Shown: positions 43,993-52,844, numbered from the stretch's first letter. The stretch is DNA of 64,000 nt from Bradyrhizobium sp. CSA112 (GCF_029051645.1 NZ_JAACFS010000003.1:434001-498000), one strand, 5' to 3'. Notes: generated from the letters alone by a model not told the origin. Program-made: numbers and translations.

Positions 43993-44011
43993 CTGTCACC
44001 ACGGGTGACAG
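43993..44011. promoter_or_regulatory. Perfect 8-bp inverted repeat in an intergenic gap
   Basis: Ctgtcacc at 43993-44000 is followed by acg and its complement ggtgacag at 44004-44011. It lies 36 bp upstream of the leftward LPG-synthase-like gene and may be an operator or a small hairpin. Confidence 0.4.
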
Positions 44012-44228
44012 TCGACGGTCAGAGGCACCGTGCGCGAAACCCATAAGCTAAAACCGGGCCCTTGTGCAGCCCTTGACAAGCATGCCTTTTGGCTTCGTTC
44101 GCCGCCCTTGTCATATGCCCTACATATGTCGCCGCATTAACGATTTTGAGTCGCAACGAGGTCCGTTCCGCGGGCGCTTTTTGCCGTATCGTTCCGTCCG
44201 TTCCATCGCGGCGTTTTCGGGGCCTTTA

Positions 44229-44253
44229 GGAACATCCCTTTTGCGAGCCGGTT
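44229..44253 (+). promoter_or_regulatory. Candidate general-stress (EcfG-type) promoter
   Basis: GGAAC at 44229-44233 is followed after 16 bases by GGTT at 44250-44253, one mismatch from the alphaproteobacterial EcfG consensus GGAAC-N16/17-CGTT. It sits 90 bp before the DUF892 gene, a type often controlled by the general stress response. The 385-bp gap otherwise shows no gene. Confidence 0.4.
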
Positions 44254-44342
44254 AGCTCCCATCAGCATCGAACATGAAGCGCGCCCCGGCCCGGAAAAGG
44301 CCTGGCTTGCGCCTGCGTGTTCCCAAACGAAGGAGAACCGCA

Positions 44343-44849
44343 ATGGGACTCTTCACAAAAGACATCAAGACCATGAACGACCTGTTCGTGCATCAATTGC
44401 AGGATATCTACTATGCCGAGAAGCAACTCGTGAAAGCACTGCCAAAAATGGCCGAAAAGGCCACCGACAAGCAGCTCAAGCAGGGCTTTTTGACCCATCT
44501 CGATGAAACCAAGACGCATGTGCAGCGCCTCGAAGAGATATTCCGCATGCACGGCGCCGAGGTGAAGGCGGCCGATTGCCCGGCGATCGACGGCATCATC
44601 GAGGAGGCCGATGACGTTGCGGGCGAAATCGAGGACAAGGCCGTGCTGGACGCAGCCCTGATCAGCGCCGCGCAAGCCGCCGAGCACTATGAAATCACCC
44701 GCTATGGCAGCCTGATCGCGTGGGCGCGGCAGCTCGGGCGCAACGATTGCGCCACAATCCTGCAGAAGACGCTCGATGAGGAAAAGACGGTCGACAAGAA
44801 GCTGACCTCGCTGGCGGAAGGCAAGGTCAACCTGCGCGCCGCAAGCTGA
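44343..44849 (+). CDS. DUF892 / YciE-YciF ferritin-like protein
   Basis: A 168-residue all-helical protein of the YciE/YciF (DUF892) ferritin-like family. It shows TMNDLFVHQLQDIYYAEKQLVKALPKMAEKA, then LTHLDETKTHVQRLEEIF and AAEHYEITRYGSLIAWARQLG. Glu, His and Asp residues at helical spacing (E in YYAEKQ, HLDETKTHV, EHYE) could bind a di-iron centre. In enterics such proteins respond to osmotic and stress signals. AAGGAGAA precedes the ATG at 44343. Confidence 0.92.
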   Translation: MGLFTKDIKTMNDLFVHQLQDIYYAEKQLVKALPKMAEKATDKQLKQGFLTHLDETKTHVQRLEEIFRMHGAEVKAADCPAIDGIIEEADDVAGEIEDKAVLDAALISAAQAAEHYEITRYGSLIAWARQLGRNDCATILQKTLDEEKTVDKKLTSLAEGKVNLRAAS

Positions 44850-44867
44850 ACATCGCGCAATTGAGGC

Positions 44868-44903
44868 AAAACGCCGCGCGGGGAAGCGCCTCGCACGGCG
44901 TTT
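44868..44903 (+). terminator. Putative terminator after the DUF892 gene
   Basis: Aaacgccg at 44869-44876 pairs with cggcgttt at 44896-44903, forming an extended hairpin with a partly paired centre and a short T run at its end. Confidence 0.5.
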
Positions 44904-45022
44904 CCATGCCGGGCCGCCTGGCATGCCAAAAGTGTTTGTTCACCATCCGCGCAACTGAGTTGCGGCGGTTACCTCAAATATACCAATAGGACTGCTGTTA
45001 AAGGCCCCATCGGGGGTCTGTA

Positions 45023-47425
45023 ATGTACCGCGTCCTAACTTGCCTCACCACCGAGCATGACTGGAGACTGGTCGTGCTTGCCGGCACCATTTGCTGGCTC
45101 GCGAGCGCGGTCGCGATCAGCCTGTTTCATCGTGCCCGGGCCTCGCGGGGCCGAACGCGCGCGATCTGGATCGGCCTCGACGCGGCGGTCGGCGGCTGCG
45201 GAATCTGGGCCACGCATTTCGTCGCGATGCTGGCTTACGATCCGGGCGCGGGCGCCGGATACAGCATACCCATCACCTTGCTGTCGCTGGTCTTCGCAAT
45301 AAGCATCGTCGCCATCGGCCTCTGCATTGCGTTGTCCAGCGCGCGCCAATTGGTGGTTGCCCTCGGCGGCGCCGTCATTGGCGGCGGCGTCGCAGCGATG
45401 CACTATACCGGCATGGCGGCACTCGAGCTTCCGGCGTTCATTGTATGGTCGCGCAGCATCGTTGTGGCCTCGATTGTGCTTGGCAGCCTGTTCGCGGCCG
45501 TAGCGCTTCTTGTCGCCGTACGTCGTGACAATCCCGTTCATACGCTGGCCGCCACCGCGCTGCTGACGGTTGCCATCGTTTCGCATCATTTCACGGCGAT
45601 GGGCGCCGTCACGCTCATTCCCGACCCGACGCTCGGTAGCGACGGGCTGTCGATTTCTCCGACCGCGCTTTCGTTCCTGACGGCGGTAGCAGCCTTCGCC
45701 ATCCTCGGTCTATCGCTGCTGGCGGCCATGATCGACCGCCGCGCGAAAGGCGAACTCCATCAGCAGAAAGTCCTGCTCGACACCGCGCTCGACAACATGT
45801 CGCAAGGACTTTCCATGTTCGATGCGGATGGCCGCATCCTGCTGTACAACGAACGCTATGCCGAAATGATGGGACGGACCGGTATGGCTCTCCAGGGCCG
45901 TCTGCTCCTCGATGTGCTCCGGCAGCAGAAGGCGCTTGATCGATGGGACGGCGATCCCGATCAGTTCGTCGCCAGCGTGATCGCTGCGGCCAAGGCCGGT
46001 AACAGTGTGACGAGGACGGTGACCCGCAACGGACGCGCCATCCGCGTCGTCGATCAGCCCATGAAGGGCGGCGGGTGGGTTGCTACTTTCGAGGACATTA
46101 CCGAATGGCAGGCCGCCCAGGAACAGATATCCCATATGGCGCGCCATGACGCGCTGACCAATCTGCCGAACCGGACGCTGTTCCGCGAGCAACTCGAAAA
46201 GGCCTTGCGGCTTGCCAAACGCAGCGACCAGCTTGCGGTGCTCTGTCTCGACCTCGACCACTTCAAGGACATCAACGATTCGCTCGGCCATCCGGTCGGC
46301 GATGCGCTCCTGAAGGAAGTCGCCCGCCGCCTCGGCGAATGCATCACCGAGAATGACACGGTGGCGAGGCTGGGTGGGGACGAATTCGCGATCGTGCAGT
46401 TCTGCAACGATTGCGACCCGTCCGCCGTTTCCTTGCTCGCCAGCCACGTGGTCGAGAAGGTTTCCGCGCCTTACGAGATTGCCGGCCACCAGCTCGTCAT
46501 CGGAGTCAGCATAGGCATTTCGCTGGCGCCGGAGGACGGCAAGAATCCCGACGAACTGCTCAAGAAAGCCGATCTCGCGCTCTACCGCGCCAAGGAGGAC
46601 GGCCGCGGCACCTACCGCTTCTTCGAGACCGGGATGGACGCCCGCGCGCAAGCCCGGCGGCTATTGGAACTCGACTTGCGTGCCGCGCTGCAGCGCGGAG
46701 AATTCGAAGTCTATTACCAGCCGATCCGCGACGTCGCCAAAGACGTCGTCGTTAGTTTCGAAGCCCTGGCGCGGTGGAAACATTCGCTGCGCGGCATGAT
46801 CTCTCCGGCTAACTTCATTCCGCTGGCGGAAGAAACCGGCCTGATCGTGCCGATCGGCGAGTGGGTGTTGCGCCAGGCCTGCATGGACGCGGCCCAATGG
46901 TCGCGGGATGTCGGCGTCGCCGTCAACCTCTCGCCGGTGCAGTTCAAGAATCCCAATCTGGTGTCGACGGTGAAGGAGGCGCTGAAAGCCTCCGGCCTTC
47001 CGGCGCGCCGGCTTGAGCTCGAGATCACCGAATCGGTGTTGCTGCAGAACAGCGAGGCAACGCTTTCGGTCCTGCACGAGCTTCGCGCCTTTGGCGTCCG
47101 GATTTCGCTGGACGATTTCGGAACCGGATATTCGTCCCTGAGCTACCTGCGCAGCTTTCCGTTCGACAAGATCAAGATCGACCGCTCGTTCGTCACCGAA
47201 CTCGCCACGCGCGATGATTCGATGGCGATCGTCCGCGCCGTGACCGGCCTCGGCAAAAGCCTGGGCATCGTCACCACGGCCGAAGGCGTCGAGACCGACG
47301 CGCAGTTCGAGCTGTTGCGTCAGGAAGGCTGCACGCAGGCGCAAGGCTATCTGTTCAGCCCGCCGCGTCCCGCAGCCGAGGTGGAAACGATGCTCTCAAA
47401 AGCCCGCGCGCGGGCCATCGCTTAG
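45023..47425 (+). CDS. MHYT-PAS-GGDEF-EAL cyclic-di-GMP signalling protein
   Basis: An 800-residue membrane protein. The first about 240 residues are the seven-helix MHYT sensor with its repeated metal-binding motifs (ATHFVAML, AAMHYTGMA and HHFTAMGA). A PAS domain follows (TALDNMSQGLSMFDADGRILLYNERY). The diguanylate cyclase part has intact GGDEF at 451-455. The phosphodiesterase part has FEALARW (EAL at 580-582), NLSPVQF and LDDFGTGYSSLSYL. All key catalytic residues are present, so both activities are possible. The RxxD product-inhibition site before GGDEF is not conserved (TEND instead). MHYT domains are thought to sense oxygen, CO or NO through copper. Confidence 0.95.
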   Translation: MYRVLTCLTTEHDWRLVVLAGTICWLASAVAISLFHRARASRGRTRAIWIGLDAAVGGCGIWATHFVAMLAYDPGAGAGYSIPITLLSLVFAISIVAIGLCIALSSARQLVVALGGAVIGGGVAAMHYTGMAALELPAFIVWSRSIVVASIVLGSLFAAVALLVAVRRDNPVHTLAATALLTVAIVSHHFTAMGAVTLIPDPTLGSDGLSISPTALSFLTAVAAFAILGLSLLAAMIDRRAKGELHQQKVLLDTALDNMSQGLSMFDADGRILLYNERYAEMMGRTGMALQGRLLLDVLRQQKALDRWDGDPDQFVASVIAAAKAGNSVTRTVTRNGRAIRVVDQPMKGGGWVATFEDITEWQAAQEQISHMARHDALTNLPNRTLFREQLEKALRLAKRSDQLAVLCLDLDHFKDINDSLGHPVGDALLKEVARRLGECITENDTVARLGGDEFAIVQFCNDCDPSAVSLLASHVVEKVSAPYEIAGHQLVIGVSIGISLAPEDGKNPDELLKKADLALYRAKEDGRGTYRFFETGMDARAQARRLLELDLRAALQRGEFEVYYQPIRDVAKDVVVSFEALARWKHSLRGMISPANFIPLAEETGLIVPIGEWVLRQACMDAAQWSRDVGVAVNLSPVQFKNPNLVSTVKEALKASGLPARRLELEITESVLLQNSEATLSVLHELRAFGVRISLDDFGTGYSSLSYLRSFPFDKIKIDRSFVTELATRDDSMAIVRAVTGLGKSLGIVTTAEGVETDAQFELLRQEGCTQAQGYLFSPPRPAAEVETMLSKARARAIA

Positions 47426-47444
47426 TTTCTCAAGCCTTGTTTTT

Positions 47445-47879
47445 CTAAGCTTTGAGCAATGCGAAATGCGCGCCGCAGAACGCCATCACGGCGCCGAGGC
47501 ATAAGGCTGCAAGGCCGGCGAGCACGCCCGATATGGTAGGGACGGGGCTCGGCGCGGAGGCGGCCTGTCCGGCGCCGGCGAGGATCAGCACGCCGACTGC
47601 GATCAGGAACTGCCGCATCCGCTGCGGAATTTGGCCCGAGGCCGCGCTGTGCATCAGGTTGGCGGTAAAATAGCCACCGGAAAAGCCCACGGTCGCGATC
47701 AGCCACCACGCGATTGCCGCGCCCGCCGGCATGAACTCGCTTGTATCGGACCGCCACAGGCCGCCGAGATCGAGCCCGTAACGCGCGCCCAGCATATGCA
47801 CGGCCAGCGCCAGCAGCACTCCGGAAACAATCGCGCCGGCCAGGATCAGGCGGCGCGGAAAATAAGTCGTCTCGGCCAT
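47445..47879 (-). CDS. Small four-helix membrane protein, hypothetical
   Basis: A 144-residue protein with four hydrophobic segments (LILAGAIVSGVLLALAVHML, AAIAWWLIATVGFSGGYFTANLM, FLIAVGVLILAGAGQAAS and GLAALCLGAVMAFCGAHFALL). I recognise no family. ATG 47879 was preferred over the upstream in-frame start; neither has a strong ribosome site. It converges on the cyclic-di-GMP gene. Confidence 0.6.
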   Translation of the reverse strand: MAETTYFPRRLILAGAIVSGVLLALAVHMLGARYGLDLGGLWRSDTSEFMPAGAAIAWWLIATVGFSGGYFTANLMHSAASGQIPQRMRQFLIAVGVLILAGAGQAASAPSPVPTISGVLAGLAALCLGAVMAFCGAHFALLKA

Positions 47880-47948
47880 GGCCCGCTTGTAAGGTAAAGC
47901 CGGCTCGCCGCGCAAGCGGGCGGCTTCAAGCGATACGGATATTTTGAA

Positions 47949-48554
47949 TTGCCGACATCACTGCCGAACCAGGCAACGGAAGGCGAGGGCGCGCGCACGA
48001 TCAGCTACGCCTACAAGGCGTCACTGATCTCGTCGGCGCATCAATTCGAACTGACGGATGCCGGATTGTCGTGGAAAATCGGCCGCCGGTCCGGCGTGTG
48101 GCCCTATGCCGATATCGCTTCGATCCGTCTGTCGTATCGGCCGATGTCGATGCAACCCCGCCGCTTTCGCGCCGATATCGCAAGGGCCGGCGGCGGACGG
48201 ATCGCCATCCTTTCGACGACCTGGCAGACGGTCTCGTTGATGACGCCGCAGGACCAGAGCTATCGCGCCTTCATCACCGAGCTGCATCGCAGGATGAGGG
48301 CCGCAGGCAGCAAGGCTTCCCTGATCGTCGGCATCGGAACGGTAACCTATGCCACGGCGGTTGTGATGCTGGCGTTGCTGGCCGTCGCCATGATCGGACT
48401 TCTTGCGCGGGCGCTTGCGACTTCCGAATTCACCGGCGCGTTGTTTCTGGTCGGCATCGCGATCTGGTTTGCCTGGACCATCGGCGGCTTCATCAAGCGC
48501 AATCGGCCGCGCAGATATTCGTTCGACGCGCTTCCCGAGACGCTGCTGCCATAG
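47949..48554 (+). CDS. Membrane protein with PH-like N-terminal part, hypothetical
   Basis: A 201-residue protein. The first 115 residues are soluble (FELTDAGLSWKIGRRSGVWPYADIASIRLSY and TWQTVSLMTPQDQSYRAFITELHRRM), resembling a PH-like fold. Two membrane helices follow (IGTVTYATAVVMLALLAVAMIGLLARAL and GALFLVGIAIWFAWTIGGF). The only good start is TTG 47949. No function can be given. Confidence 0.6.
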   Translation: MPTSLPNQATEGEGARTISYAYKASLISSAHQFELTDAGLSWKIGRRSGVWPYADIASIRLSYRPMSMQPRRFRADIARAGGGRIAILSTTWQTVSLMTPQDQSYRAFITELHRRMRAAGSKASLIVGIGTVTYATAVVMLALLAVAMIGLLARALATSEFTGALFLVGIAIWFAWTIGGFIKRNRPRRYSFDALPETLLP

Positions 48555-48647
48555 CCTGATTCGCAATCAAGCGACACGAAATGTGATTTCGTGAAATGCC
48601 GCAGGACCCGGCACTCTGTGCGGCGTTCCTGATAGCTGCGAGTTGCC

Positions 48648-49256
48648 GTGACAACCCCGACGACACGATCGCCGACGGCGGCCGAGATTGCCGCGATCAA
48701 TGCACGGCATCTGATCAAGACGCCGTTACGGCCGGCCGACCTGCTGTTCGTGTTCGGCACGCGCGAGGATGTCGACGAGCGCGTCGATGAAGCCTGCCGG
48801 CTTTGGCGCGCAGGATACTTTCGCCGGGCGATCGTGAGCGGCGGCGTGACGCCGGGATCGGCGCTTTCGGAGTGCGAGATCATCGTCAATGCGATGGTCG
48901 CGCGCGGCGTTCCCGCCGACATCATCCTCAGAGAGGATCGCGCGATGAACACCGGCGAGAACGTGATCTTCTCGCTGCCGATCATCGACCGAGCGCTCGG
49001 GCTCGCCAACATCCGCAGCGTGATCTGCCTCGGCAATACCTGGACGGCGCGCCGCTATCCGATGACGCTGCATCGGCACTGGCCGGAAGTGGAGAAAATG
49101 CTGGTCGTGGTCGACAGTTTCAAGACGCCGCGGGCGCTTTGGCACACCGACGCCGAATTCAGCCGCCGCATCCTCAATGAATGGGACAAGATCGAGCCGT
49201 ACAAGGCGAGGGGCTTTATCGCGGAATGGCCGGAGAGCGAAACGCGCGATCGGTAG
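48648..49256 (+). CDS. YdcF-family (DUF218) protein
   Basis: A 202-residue single-domain protein of the YdcF / DUF218 family: LLFVFGTREDVDERVDEACRLWRAGYFRRAIVSGG, then AMNTGENVIFS and VICLGNTWTARRYPMTLHRHWP. Members bind S-adenosylmethionine or act in the envelope; no reaction is established. There is no signal or membrane helix, unlike the longer SanA-type members. Start is GTG 48648. It ends 3 bp from the end of the convergent MocR gene. Confidence 0.82.
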   Translation: MTTPTTRSPTAAEIAAINARHLIKTPLRPADLLFVFGTREDVDERVDEACRLWRAGYFRRAIVSGGVTPGSALSECEIIVNAMVARGVPADIILREDRAMNTGENVIFSLPIIDRALGLANIRSVICLGNTWTARRYPMTLHRHWPEVEKMLVVVDSFKTPRALWHTDAEFSRRILNEWDKIEPYKARGFIAEWPESETRDR

Positions 49257-49258
49257 CG

Positions 49259-50599
49259 CTACTCGGTCGTATCGACGTCTTCTTTCGCGGTCAGCATTAC
49301 CGCCACCGTGCGCAGCGCCAGATCGAGCTGCTCGGTGCTGGGCGCGCCGAGCGCCAGGCGGACGGCGTTGGGCGCATGGCCGGGGGATACGGCGAAGGTG
49401 GTCGAAGGGGTCAACGCGATGTCGCGTCGGGCGGCGGCCGCGACGAATGTCTGCGAGCGCCAATGCGGCGGCAAGGTCAGCCAGAGATGGTAGGATTTGA
49501 CGTTCGCCTGAACTTCGAAGCCGGCGAGGTATTTGGCCGCCATCTGCTGGCGGCGTGCCGCGTCGATCCGTTTCAGGCGTGACAACTCGGCAACCGTGCC
49601 GTCAGCCATCAGCCGTTGACCGGCGGCAAATGCGAATCCGGAAGCCGTCCATCCGCCCGATCGAACCGCGGCCATGATGCGCTCGCGCAGGCGCGGCGGC
49701 GAAACGATGAAGCCGAGCGCAAGGCCGGGCGCCACCTTCTTCGACAGGCTGTCGAGGGTGATGCAGCTATCCGGGGCAAGCGCGGCCATCGGCGTCTCTT
49801 CGTCGAGAAAGCCATAGACCGTGTCCTCGATGACGGTGAGGCCGAGCTTCTCGACGACGCGCAGCAGGTCAGCCCGGCGCGCCGGCGGCATGGTCATGCC
49901 GAGCGGATTTTGTATAGTCGGCTGAACGTACAGCGCCGACAAATGCGCTTCGCGGTGAGCCTTCTGCACCGCGTCAGGGCGGACGCCGTTCTCGTCCATC
50001 GCGAGCGGCACCAGCGTGACGCCGAGCCTCGCGGCAATGTCCTTGATGAAGGGATAGGTCAAGGCCTCGACGCCGCAGCGGCCGCCGCTCGGCACCATCG
50101 CCGCCAGCGCAGCAGCGATGCATTGCCTGCCGTTCGCGGTGAAGACCAGTTGATCGGCGGCCGGAGACCAGTCCTCGCGGGAGAGAAATTCGGCGGAAAT
50201 GGTCCGTGCCGCGTGTGTGCCTGCCGTGGTCGAGTGCCGCAACGCGAGATCCAGCACTTCGGGGCGTTCGAGCCCCGCAAGGCTTCGTGCGATCATCGCC
50301 GATTGCGTCGGCAGGATCGGGTAGTTCACTTCCAGGTCGATGCGCGCGCCGCGCGGCTCAGTCGGCAAGGCGATCCCGCGCCGTGTTTCGCCTGACACAA
50401 ACGTGCCGCGCCCGACTTCGCCGACCACGAGGCCGCGGCGGAGCAGCTCGGTGTAGACGCGGCTCGCGGTCGAGACTGCGATCTTCCGCTCATAGGCGAA
50501 GCTGCGCTGCGGCGGCAGGCGATCGCCGGGCTTGAGCGCGCCGTTGGCGATCTCGGCGGCGACGGTATCGGCAAGCTTTAAGTACTCGAACTTTGACAT
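49259..50599 (-). CDS. MocR-type transcription regulator (GntR HTH + aminotransferase domain)
   Basis: A 446-residue protein. Residues 1-70 are a GntR winged helix (YLKLADTVAAEIANGALKPGDRLPPQRSFAYERKIAVSTASRVYTELLRRGLV). The rest is a fold-type I aminotransferase with PLP lysine in TLDSLSKKVAPGLALGF and the QPTIQNPLGMTMP motif. MocR proteins use PLP or a ligand to switch transcription, typically of the divergent gene. The divergent neighbour here is the DUF1127 gene. Between them lie at least three TTGCAC-type repeats (50601-50698), likely its own operators. ATG 50599 was chosen because the HTH domain begins there. Confidence 0.87.
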   Translation of the reverse strand: MSKFEYLKLADTVAAEIANGALKPGDRLPPQRSFAYERKIAVSTASRVYTELLRRGLVVGEVGRGTFVSGETRRGIALPTEPRGARIDLEVNYPILPTQSAMIARSLAGLERPEVLDLALRHSTTAGTHAARTISAEFLSREDWSPAADQLVFTANGRQCIAAALAAMVPSGGRCGVEALTYPFIKDIAARLGVTLVPLAMDENGVRPDAVQKAHREAHLSALYVQPTIQNPLGMTMPPARRADLLRVVEKLGLTVIEDTVYGFLDEETPMAALAPDSCITLDSLSKKVAPGLALGFIVSPPRLRERIMAAVRSGGWTASGFAFAAGQRLMADGTVAELSRLKRIDAARRQQMAAKYLAGFEVQANVKSYHLWLTLPPHWRSQTFVAAAARRDIALTPSTTFAVSPGHAPNAVRLALGAPSTEQLDLALRTVAVMLTAKEDVDTTE

Positions 50600-50600
50600 T

Positions 50601-50698
50601 ATTGCACCGAGAGCAATGTTTTCCTTGCACCGAGCAATGTATCGGATCATTTTGAACCCATCAAGCCCATGATTGCACTGAGAGGGGTGCAAGCAATC
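50601..50698. promoter_or_regulatory. Repeated TTGCAC operators in MocR / DUF1127 divergent promoter
   Basis: Attgcaccgagagcaatg at 50601-50618 and ccttgcaccgagcaatgt at 50623-50640 are close direct repeats, 23 bp apart. A third copy at 50671-50698 contains ttgcac at 50674 and its complement ggtgcaa at 50686, an inverted pair, and ends in caatc. Repeats of this kind are typical of MocR binding sites. Confidence 0.65.
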
Positions 50699-50779
50699 AG
50701 AATCCAATAGGTGCAGGCGCTATCCGCAGCGTTTGCGCCAGCGGCGGCGCTTTGCCGCGCGAAAGCAAGGAGACGTACG

Positions 50780-51016
50780 ATGACCACGATATCGCCCATC
50801 GCAGCCCGGACTGCGCCCCAGAGCTCGGCGAGCGGATTTTTCCGCCTGCTCGGAAGCTGGGTAAACGGCATCGTCACTTATTTTGCGCGCCGCCAAGCCA
50901 TCCAAACACTGAGCGAACTGGACGATCGCGCGCTCCGCGATATCGGCATCGAGCGCAGCCGGATTGAATCCGCCGTGCGCGGCACCGTCGATCCGGATTT
51001 CGGCCGGATCAGGTGA
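50780..51016 (+). CDS. DUF1127-family small protein
   Basis: A 78-residue protein. Its C-terminal half is the DUF1127 motif RRQAIQTLSELDDRALRDIGIERSRIESAVRG. Small proteins with this arginine-rich motif occur in many alphaproteobacteria; in Agrobacterium and Rhodobacter they influence RNA turnover and phosphate or stress responses. AAGGAG precedes ATG 50780. The gene is divergent from the MocR regulator and followed by a terminator. Confidence 0.9.
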   Translation: MTTISPIAARTAPQSSASGFFRLLGSWVNGIVTYFARRQAIQTLSELDDRALRDIGIERSRIESAVRGTVDPDFGRIR

Positions 51017-51047
51017 AGCGCCTGAATTGATCGCTGCGTAAATCAAA

Positions 51048-51077
51048 CGGCCCGGTCGATCGACCGGGCCGAAATTT
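51048..51077 (+). terminator. Rho-independent terminator after the DUF1127 gene
   Basis: A perfect 24-bp palindrome at 51048-51071 (left arm cggcccggtcg) is followed by AAATTTTT. It lies 31 bp after the DUF1127 stop codon. Confidence 0.9.
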
Positions 51078-51247
51078 TTGTCGGATCGCATGCCGCGCAC
51101 GTGCGATCACGCAGCGTGGCGAAAATGGCTCACTACCCGGAATAGAAAGGAAGCGGGTCGTCATCTCCTAGATTCGTAGGACGCAGATTTCGCGCGCGGT
51201 CGATACGTGAACGATCAGCGCGGAATCAAGCGAACCTGGAGATGGAA

Positions 51248-51385
51248 ATGAAATTGTTGGCCCAACGCCATTCTATGCTGCGACAGGCAATCGGGCTGGC
51301 GCCCTTGATTGCACTGGCCGCGCCGGTCGACCGCGCCGAGGCCGCGTGCGATCCGGTATCGCCGGCAAAGCGGCGGGGTTTGTGA
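51248..51385 (+). CDS. Candidate 45-residue exported peptide
   Basis: A short reading frame with GGAG six bases before the ATG: MKLLAQRHSMLRQAIGLAPL as the start, then a hydrophobic stretch ending APVDRAEAACDP and a basic end (AKRRGL). The composition is that of a signal peptide with almost no mature part. I cannot name a family. It lies in the 595-bp gap between the DUF1127 gene and the stress-protein gene, which has no other gene; 51386-51611 shows nothing. Confidence 0.4.
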   Translation: MKLLAQRHSMLRQAIGLAPLIALAAPVDRAEAACDPVSPAKRRGL

Positions 51386-51611
51386 AGTCCACAATCCCCC
51401 ATCGGAAACTAGAACAGGACGAGATCAGGTTGGGCCATGACGGCAGACCATTCCGGGCCCGGACGCAAGCGGCGTGAGAGCTGCGGGCCGGGTCCGTCCT
51501 ACTTTGCATGGGGTTGTTTTCGATATTTTGTGTCTGGGCTCTGCGGTGTACCGCGCGGAGCGCATCTGCATGGCGTCCGGGATACGAGATCGTTAGTGCT
51601 TTGCACTCCAA

Positions 51612-52037
51612 CTAATGCCGCACCACCAGCACCGAGCACCTGGCGTAGCGCACGACATGACCGGCGTTGGAGCCGAGGAAATAGGTCCGCATCGCCGGCC
51701 GGTGCGAGGTCATCACAATCAGGTCGGCCTTGATCGCCGCCGCCTCTTGGAGGATCTCGTGATAGATACCACCCTGCCGCACTGCGGTGGAAATGCGCGA
51801 CGCCTCGATACCGGATTCCTTCGCCACGATGGTGAGCGCTTCCTCCGACGTCGCGCGCTGCTGGGCGTCGAAATCGGCCGGCACATATTCCGCCAGCATC
51901 ACCGGCGTCATCGGCAACACGTTGAGCAGGCGCACCGAGCCGTTCCAGGTTTGCGACAGCATTGCGGCGGTCGCGATCGCCGGCTTCGCCAGTTCGGTGT
52001 CAGCCAGATCGATCGGCACGAGAATCGACTTGAACAT
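51612..52037 (-). CDS. Universal stress protein (UspA family)
   Basis: A 141-residue single UspA domain. FKSILVPIDLADTELAKPAI opens it and LIVMTSHRP is the middle strand. The ATP-loop region reads YFLGSNAGHVVRYARCSVLVV, matching the G-x2-G-x9-(S/T) pattern (GSNAGHVVRYARCSVLV). It probably binds ATP. Usp proteins are induced by starvation and other stress. Confidence 0.94.
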   Translation of the reverse strand: MFKSILVPIDLADTELAKPAIATAAMLSQTWNGSVRLLNVLPMTPVMLAEYVPADFDAQQRATSEEALTIVAKESGIEASRISTAVRQGGIYHEILQEAAAIKADLIVMTSHRPAMRTYFLGSNAGHVVRYARCSVLVVRH

Positions 52038-52195
52038 CTGCGCCTCCCGCCTGAGCCCGTTCGGTCCCGATTTATCAGGGCCGGGCTCTAGCCTCTTGTT
52101 TTGACGCGTTTTCTTTTACGCGAACTTGTTCTTAATTCGCTCGAAAACCGTGTCATGAAGAGCTTAGCATGGTGGGGCGGGGATGTCCGCCTGCC

Positions 52196-52750
52196 TCAGT
52201 CGTCCAGCGCCTGCTTCAGCAATTTCGGGCTGGTGAAGCGCACGAGTTTGCCGCGGCGAAACGCCACCTCGCTCCAATCGTCGATCGCAAAATCCAGGAT
52301 GGCAAGGCCGGCGGTTGGCAGATTGTCCTCAAGTGACTTCTTCGCCGCTGCATCGCCGCTGCCGGCGAGCATCAAGGCCAGCTCATGCATGCCGGGATTG
52401 TGGCCGACCAGCATCAGACGTGCGGGATCGTCGACCTCGGCCATGCGGATGATCCGCAGGAACTGCGCCGGCTCGGCGCCGTAGAGTTCGTCGATCAATT
52501 CGACCTGCGGCTGCGGCGGCCGATCCCGCACTGCATCCTTTATTGCATCGCGTGCGATCTCCCAGGTCTGCCGCGCCCGCACCGCGGTCGAAACCAGAAC
52601 GGCATCGGGAAACGGCGGATGCCGGCCGATCCAGGTTCCGATGGCGGCGGCGTCCCGCCGGCCGCGCTCGTCTAGACGGCGGTCGTGGTCACGGCCCGAA
52701 GGCGCGTCGTGTTCAGTCTTGGCGTGACGCAGCAGCATCAAACGGCGCAT
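52196..52750 (-). CDS. SixA-like histidine phosphatase
   Basis: A 184-residue histidine-phosphatase-superfamily protein. The nucleophile His9 lies in LMLLRHAKTEHD, and further motifs are STAVRARQTWEIA, ELYGAEPAQFL and LMLVGHNPGMHELA with the second catalytic His. This matches SixA, which removes phosphate from histidine in Hpt domains of phosphorelays. An Hpt protein occurs 16 kb away in this window, but a link is not shown. Confidence 0.9.
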   Translation of the reverse strand: MRRLMLLRHAKTEHDAPSGRDHDRRLDERGRRDAAAIGTWIGRHPPFPDAVLVSTAVRARQTWEIARDAIKDAVRDRPPQPQVELIDELYGAEPAQFLRIIRMAEVDDPARLMLVGHNPGMHELALMLAGSGDAAAKKSLEDNLPTAGLAILDFAIDDWSEVAFRRGKLVRFTSPKLLKQALDD

Positions 52751-52844
52751 TGGCGCGATCTCGATTCGGTCTTAGTCTCGACTAATCTACAAGCTCATGT
52801 CCGCGGCAAGGTGACAAGCGCTGCAGCGGTCCGTAAGAAACGCC

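Noticed and set aside
48575..48593. Perfect 8-bp hairpin (cacgaaat / atttcgtg) considered as a terminator
   Set aside because: No T run follows and it lies between two genes of the same direction; it may be a weak hairpin but is not supported as a terminator.
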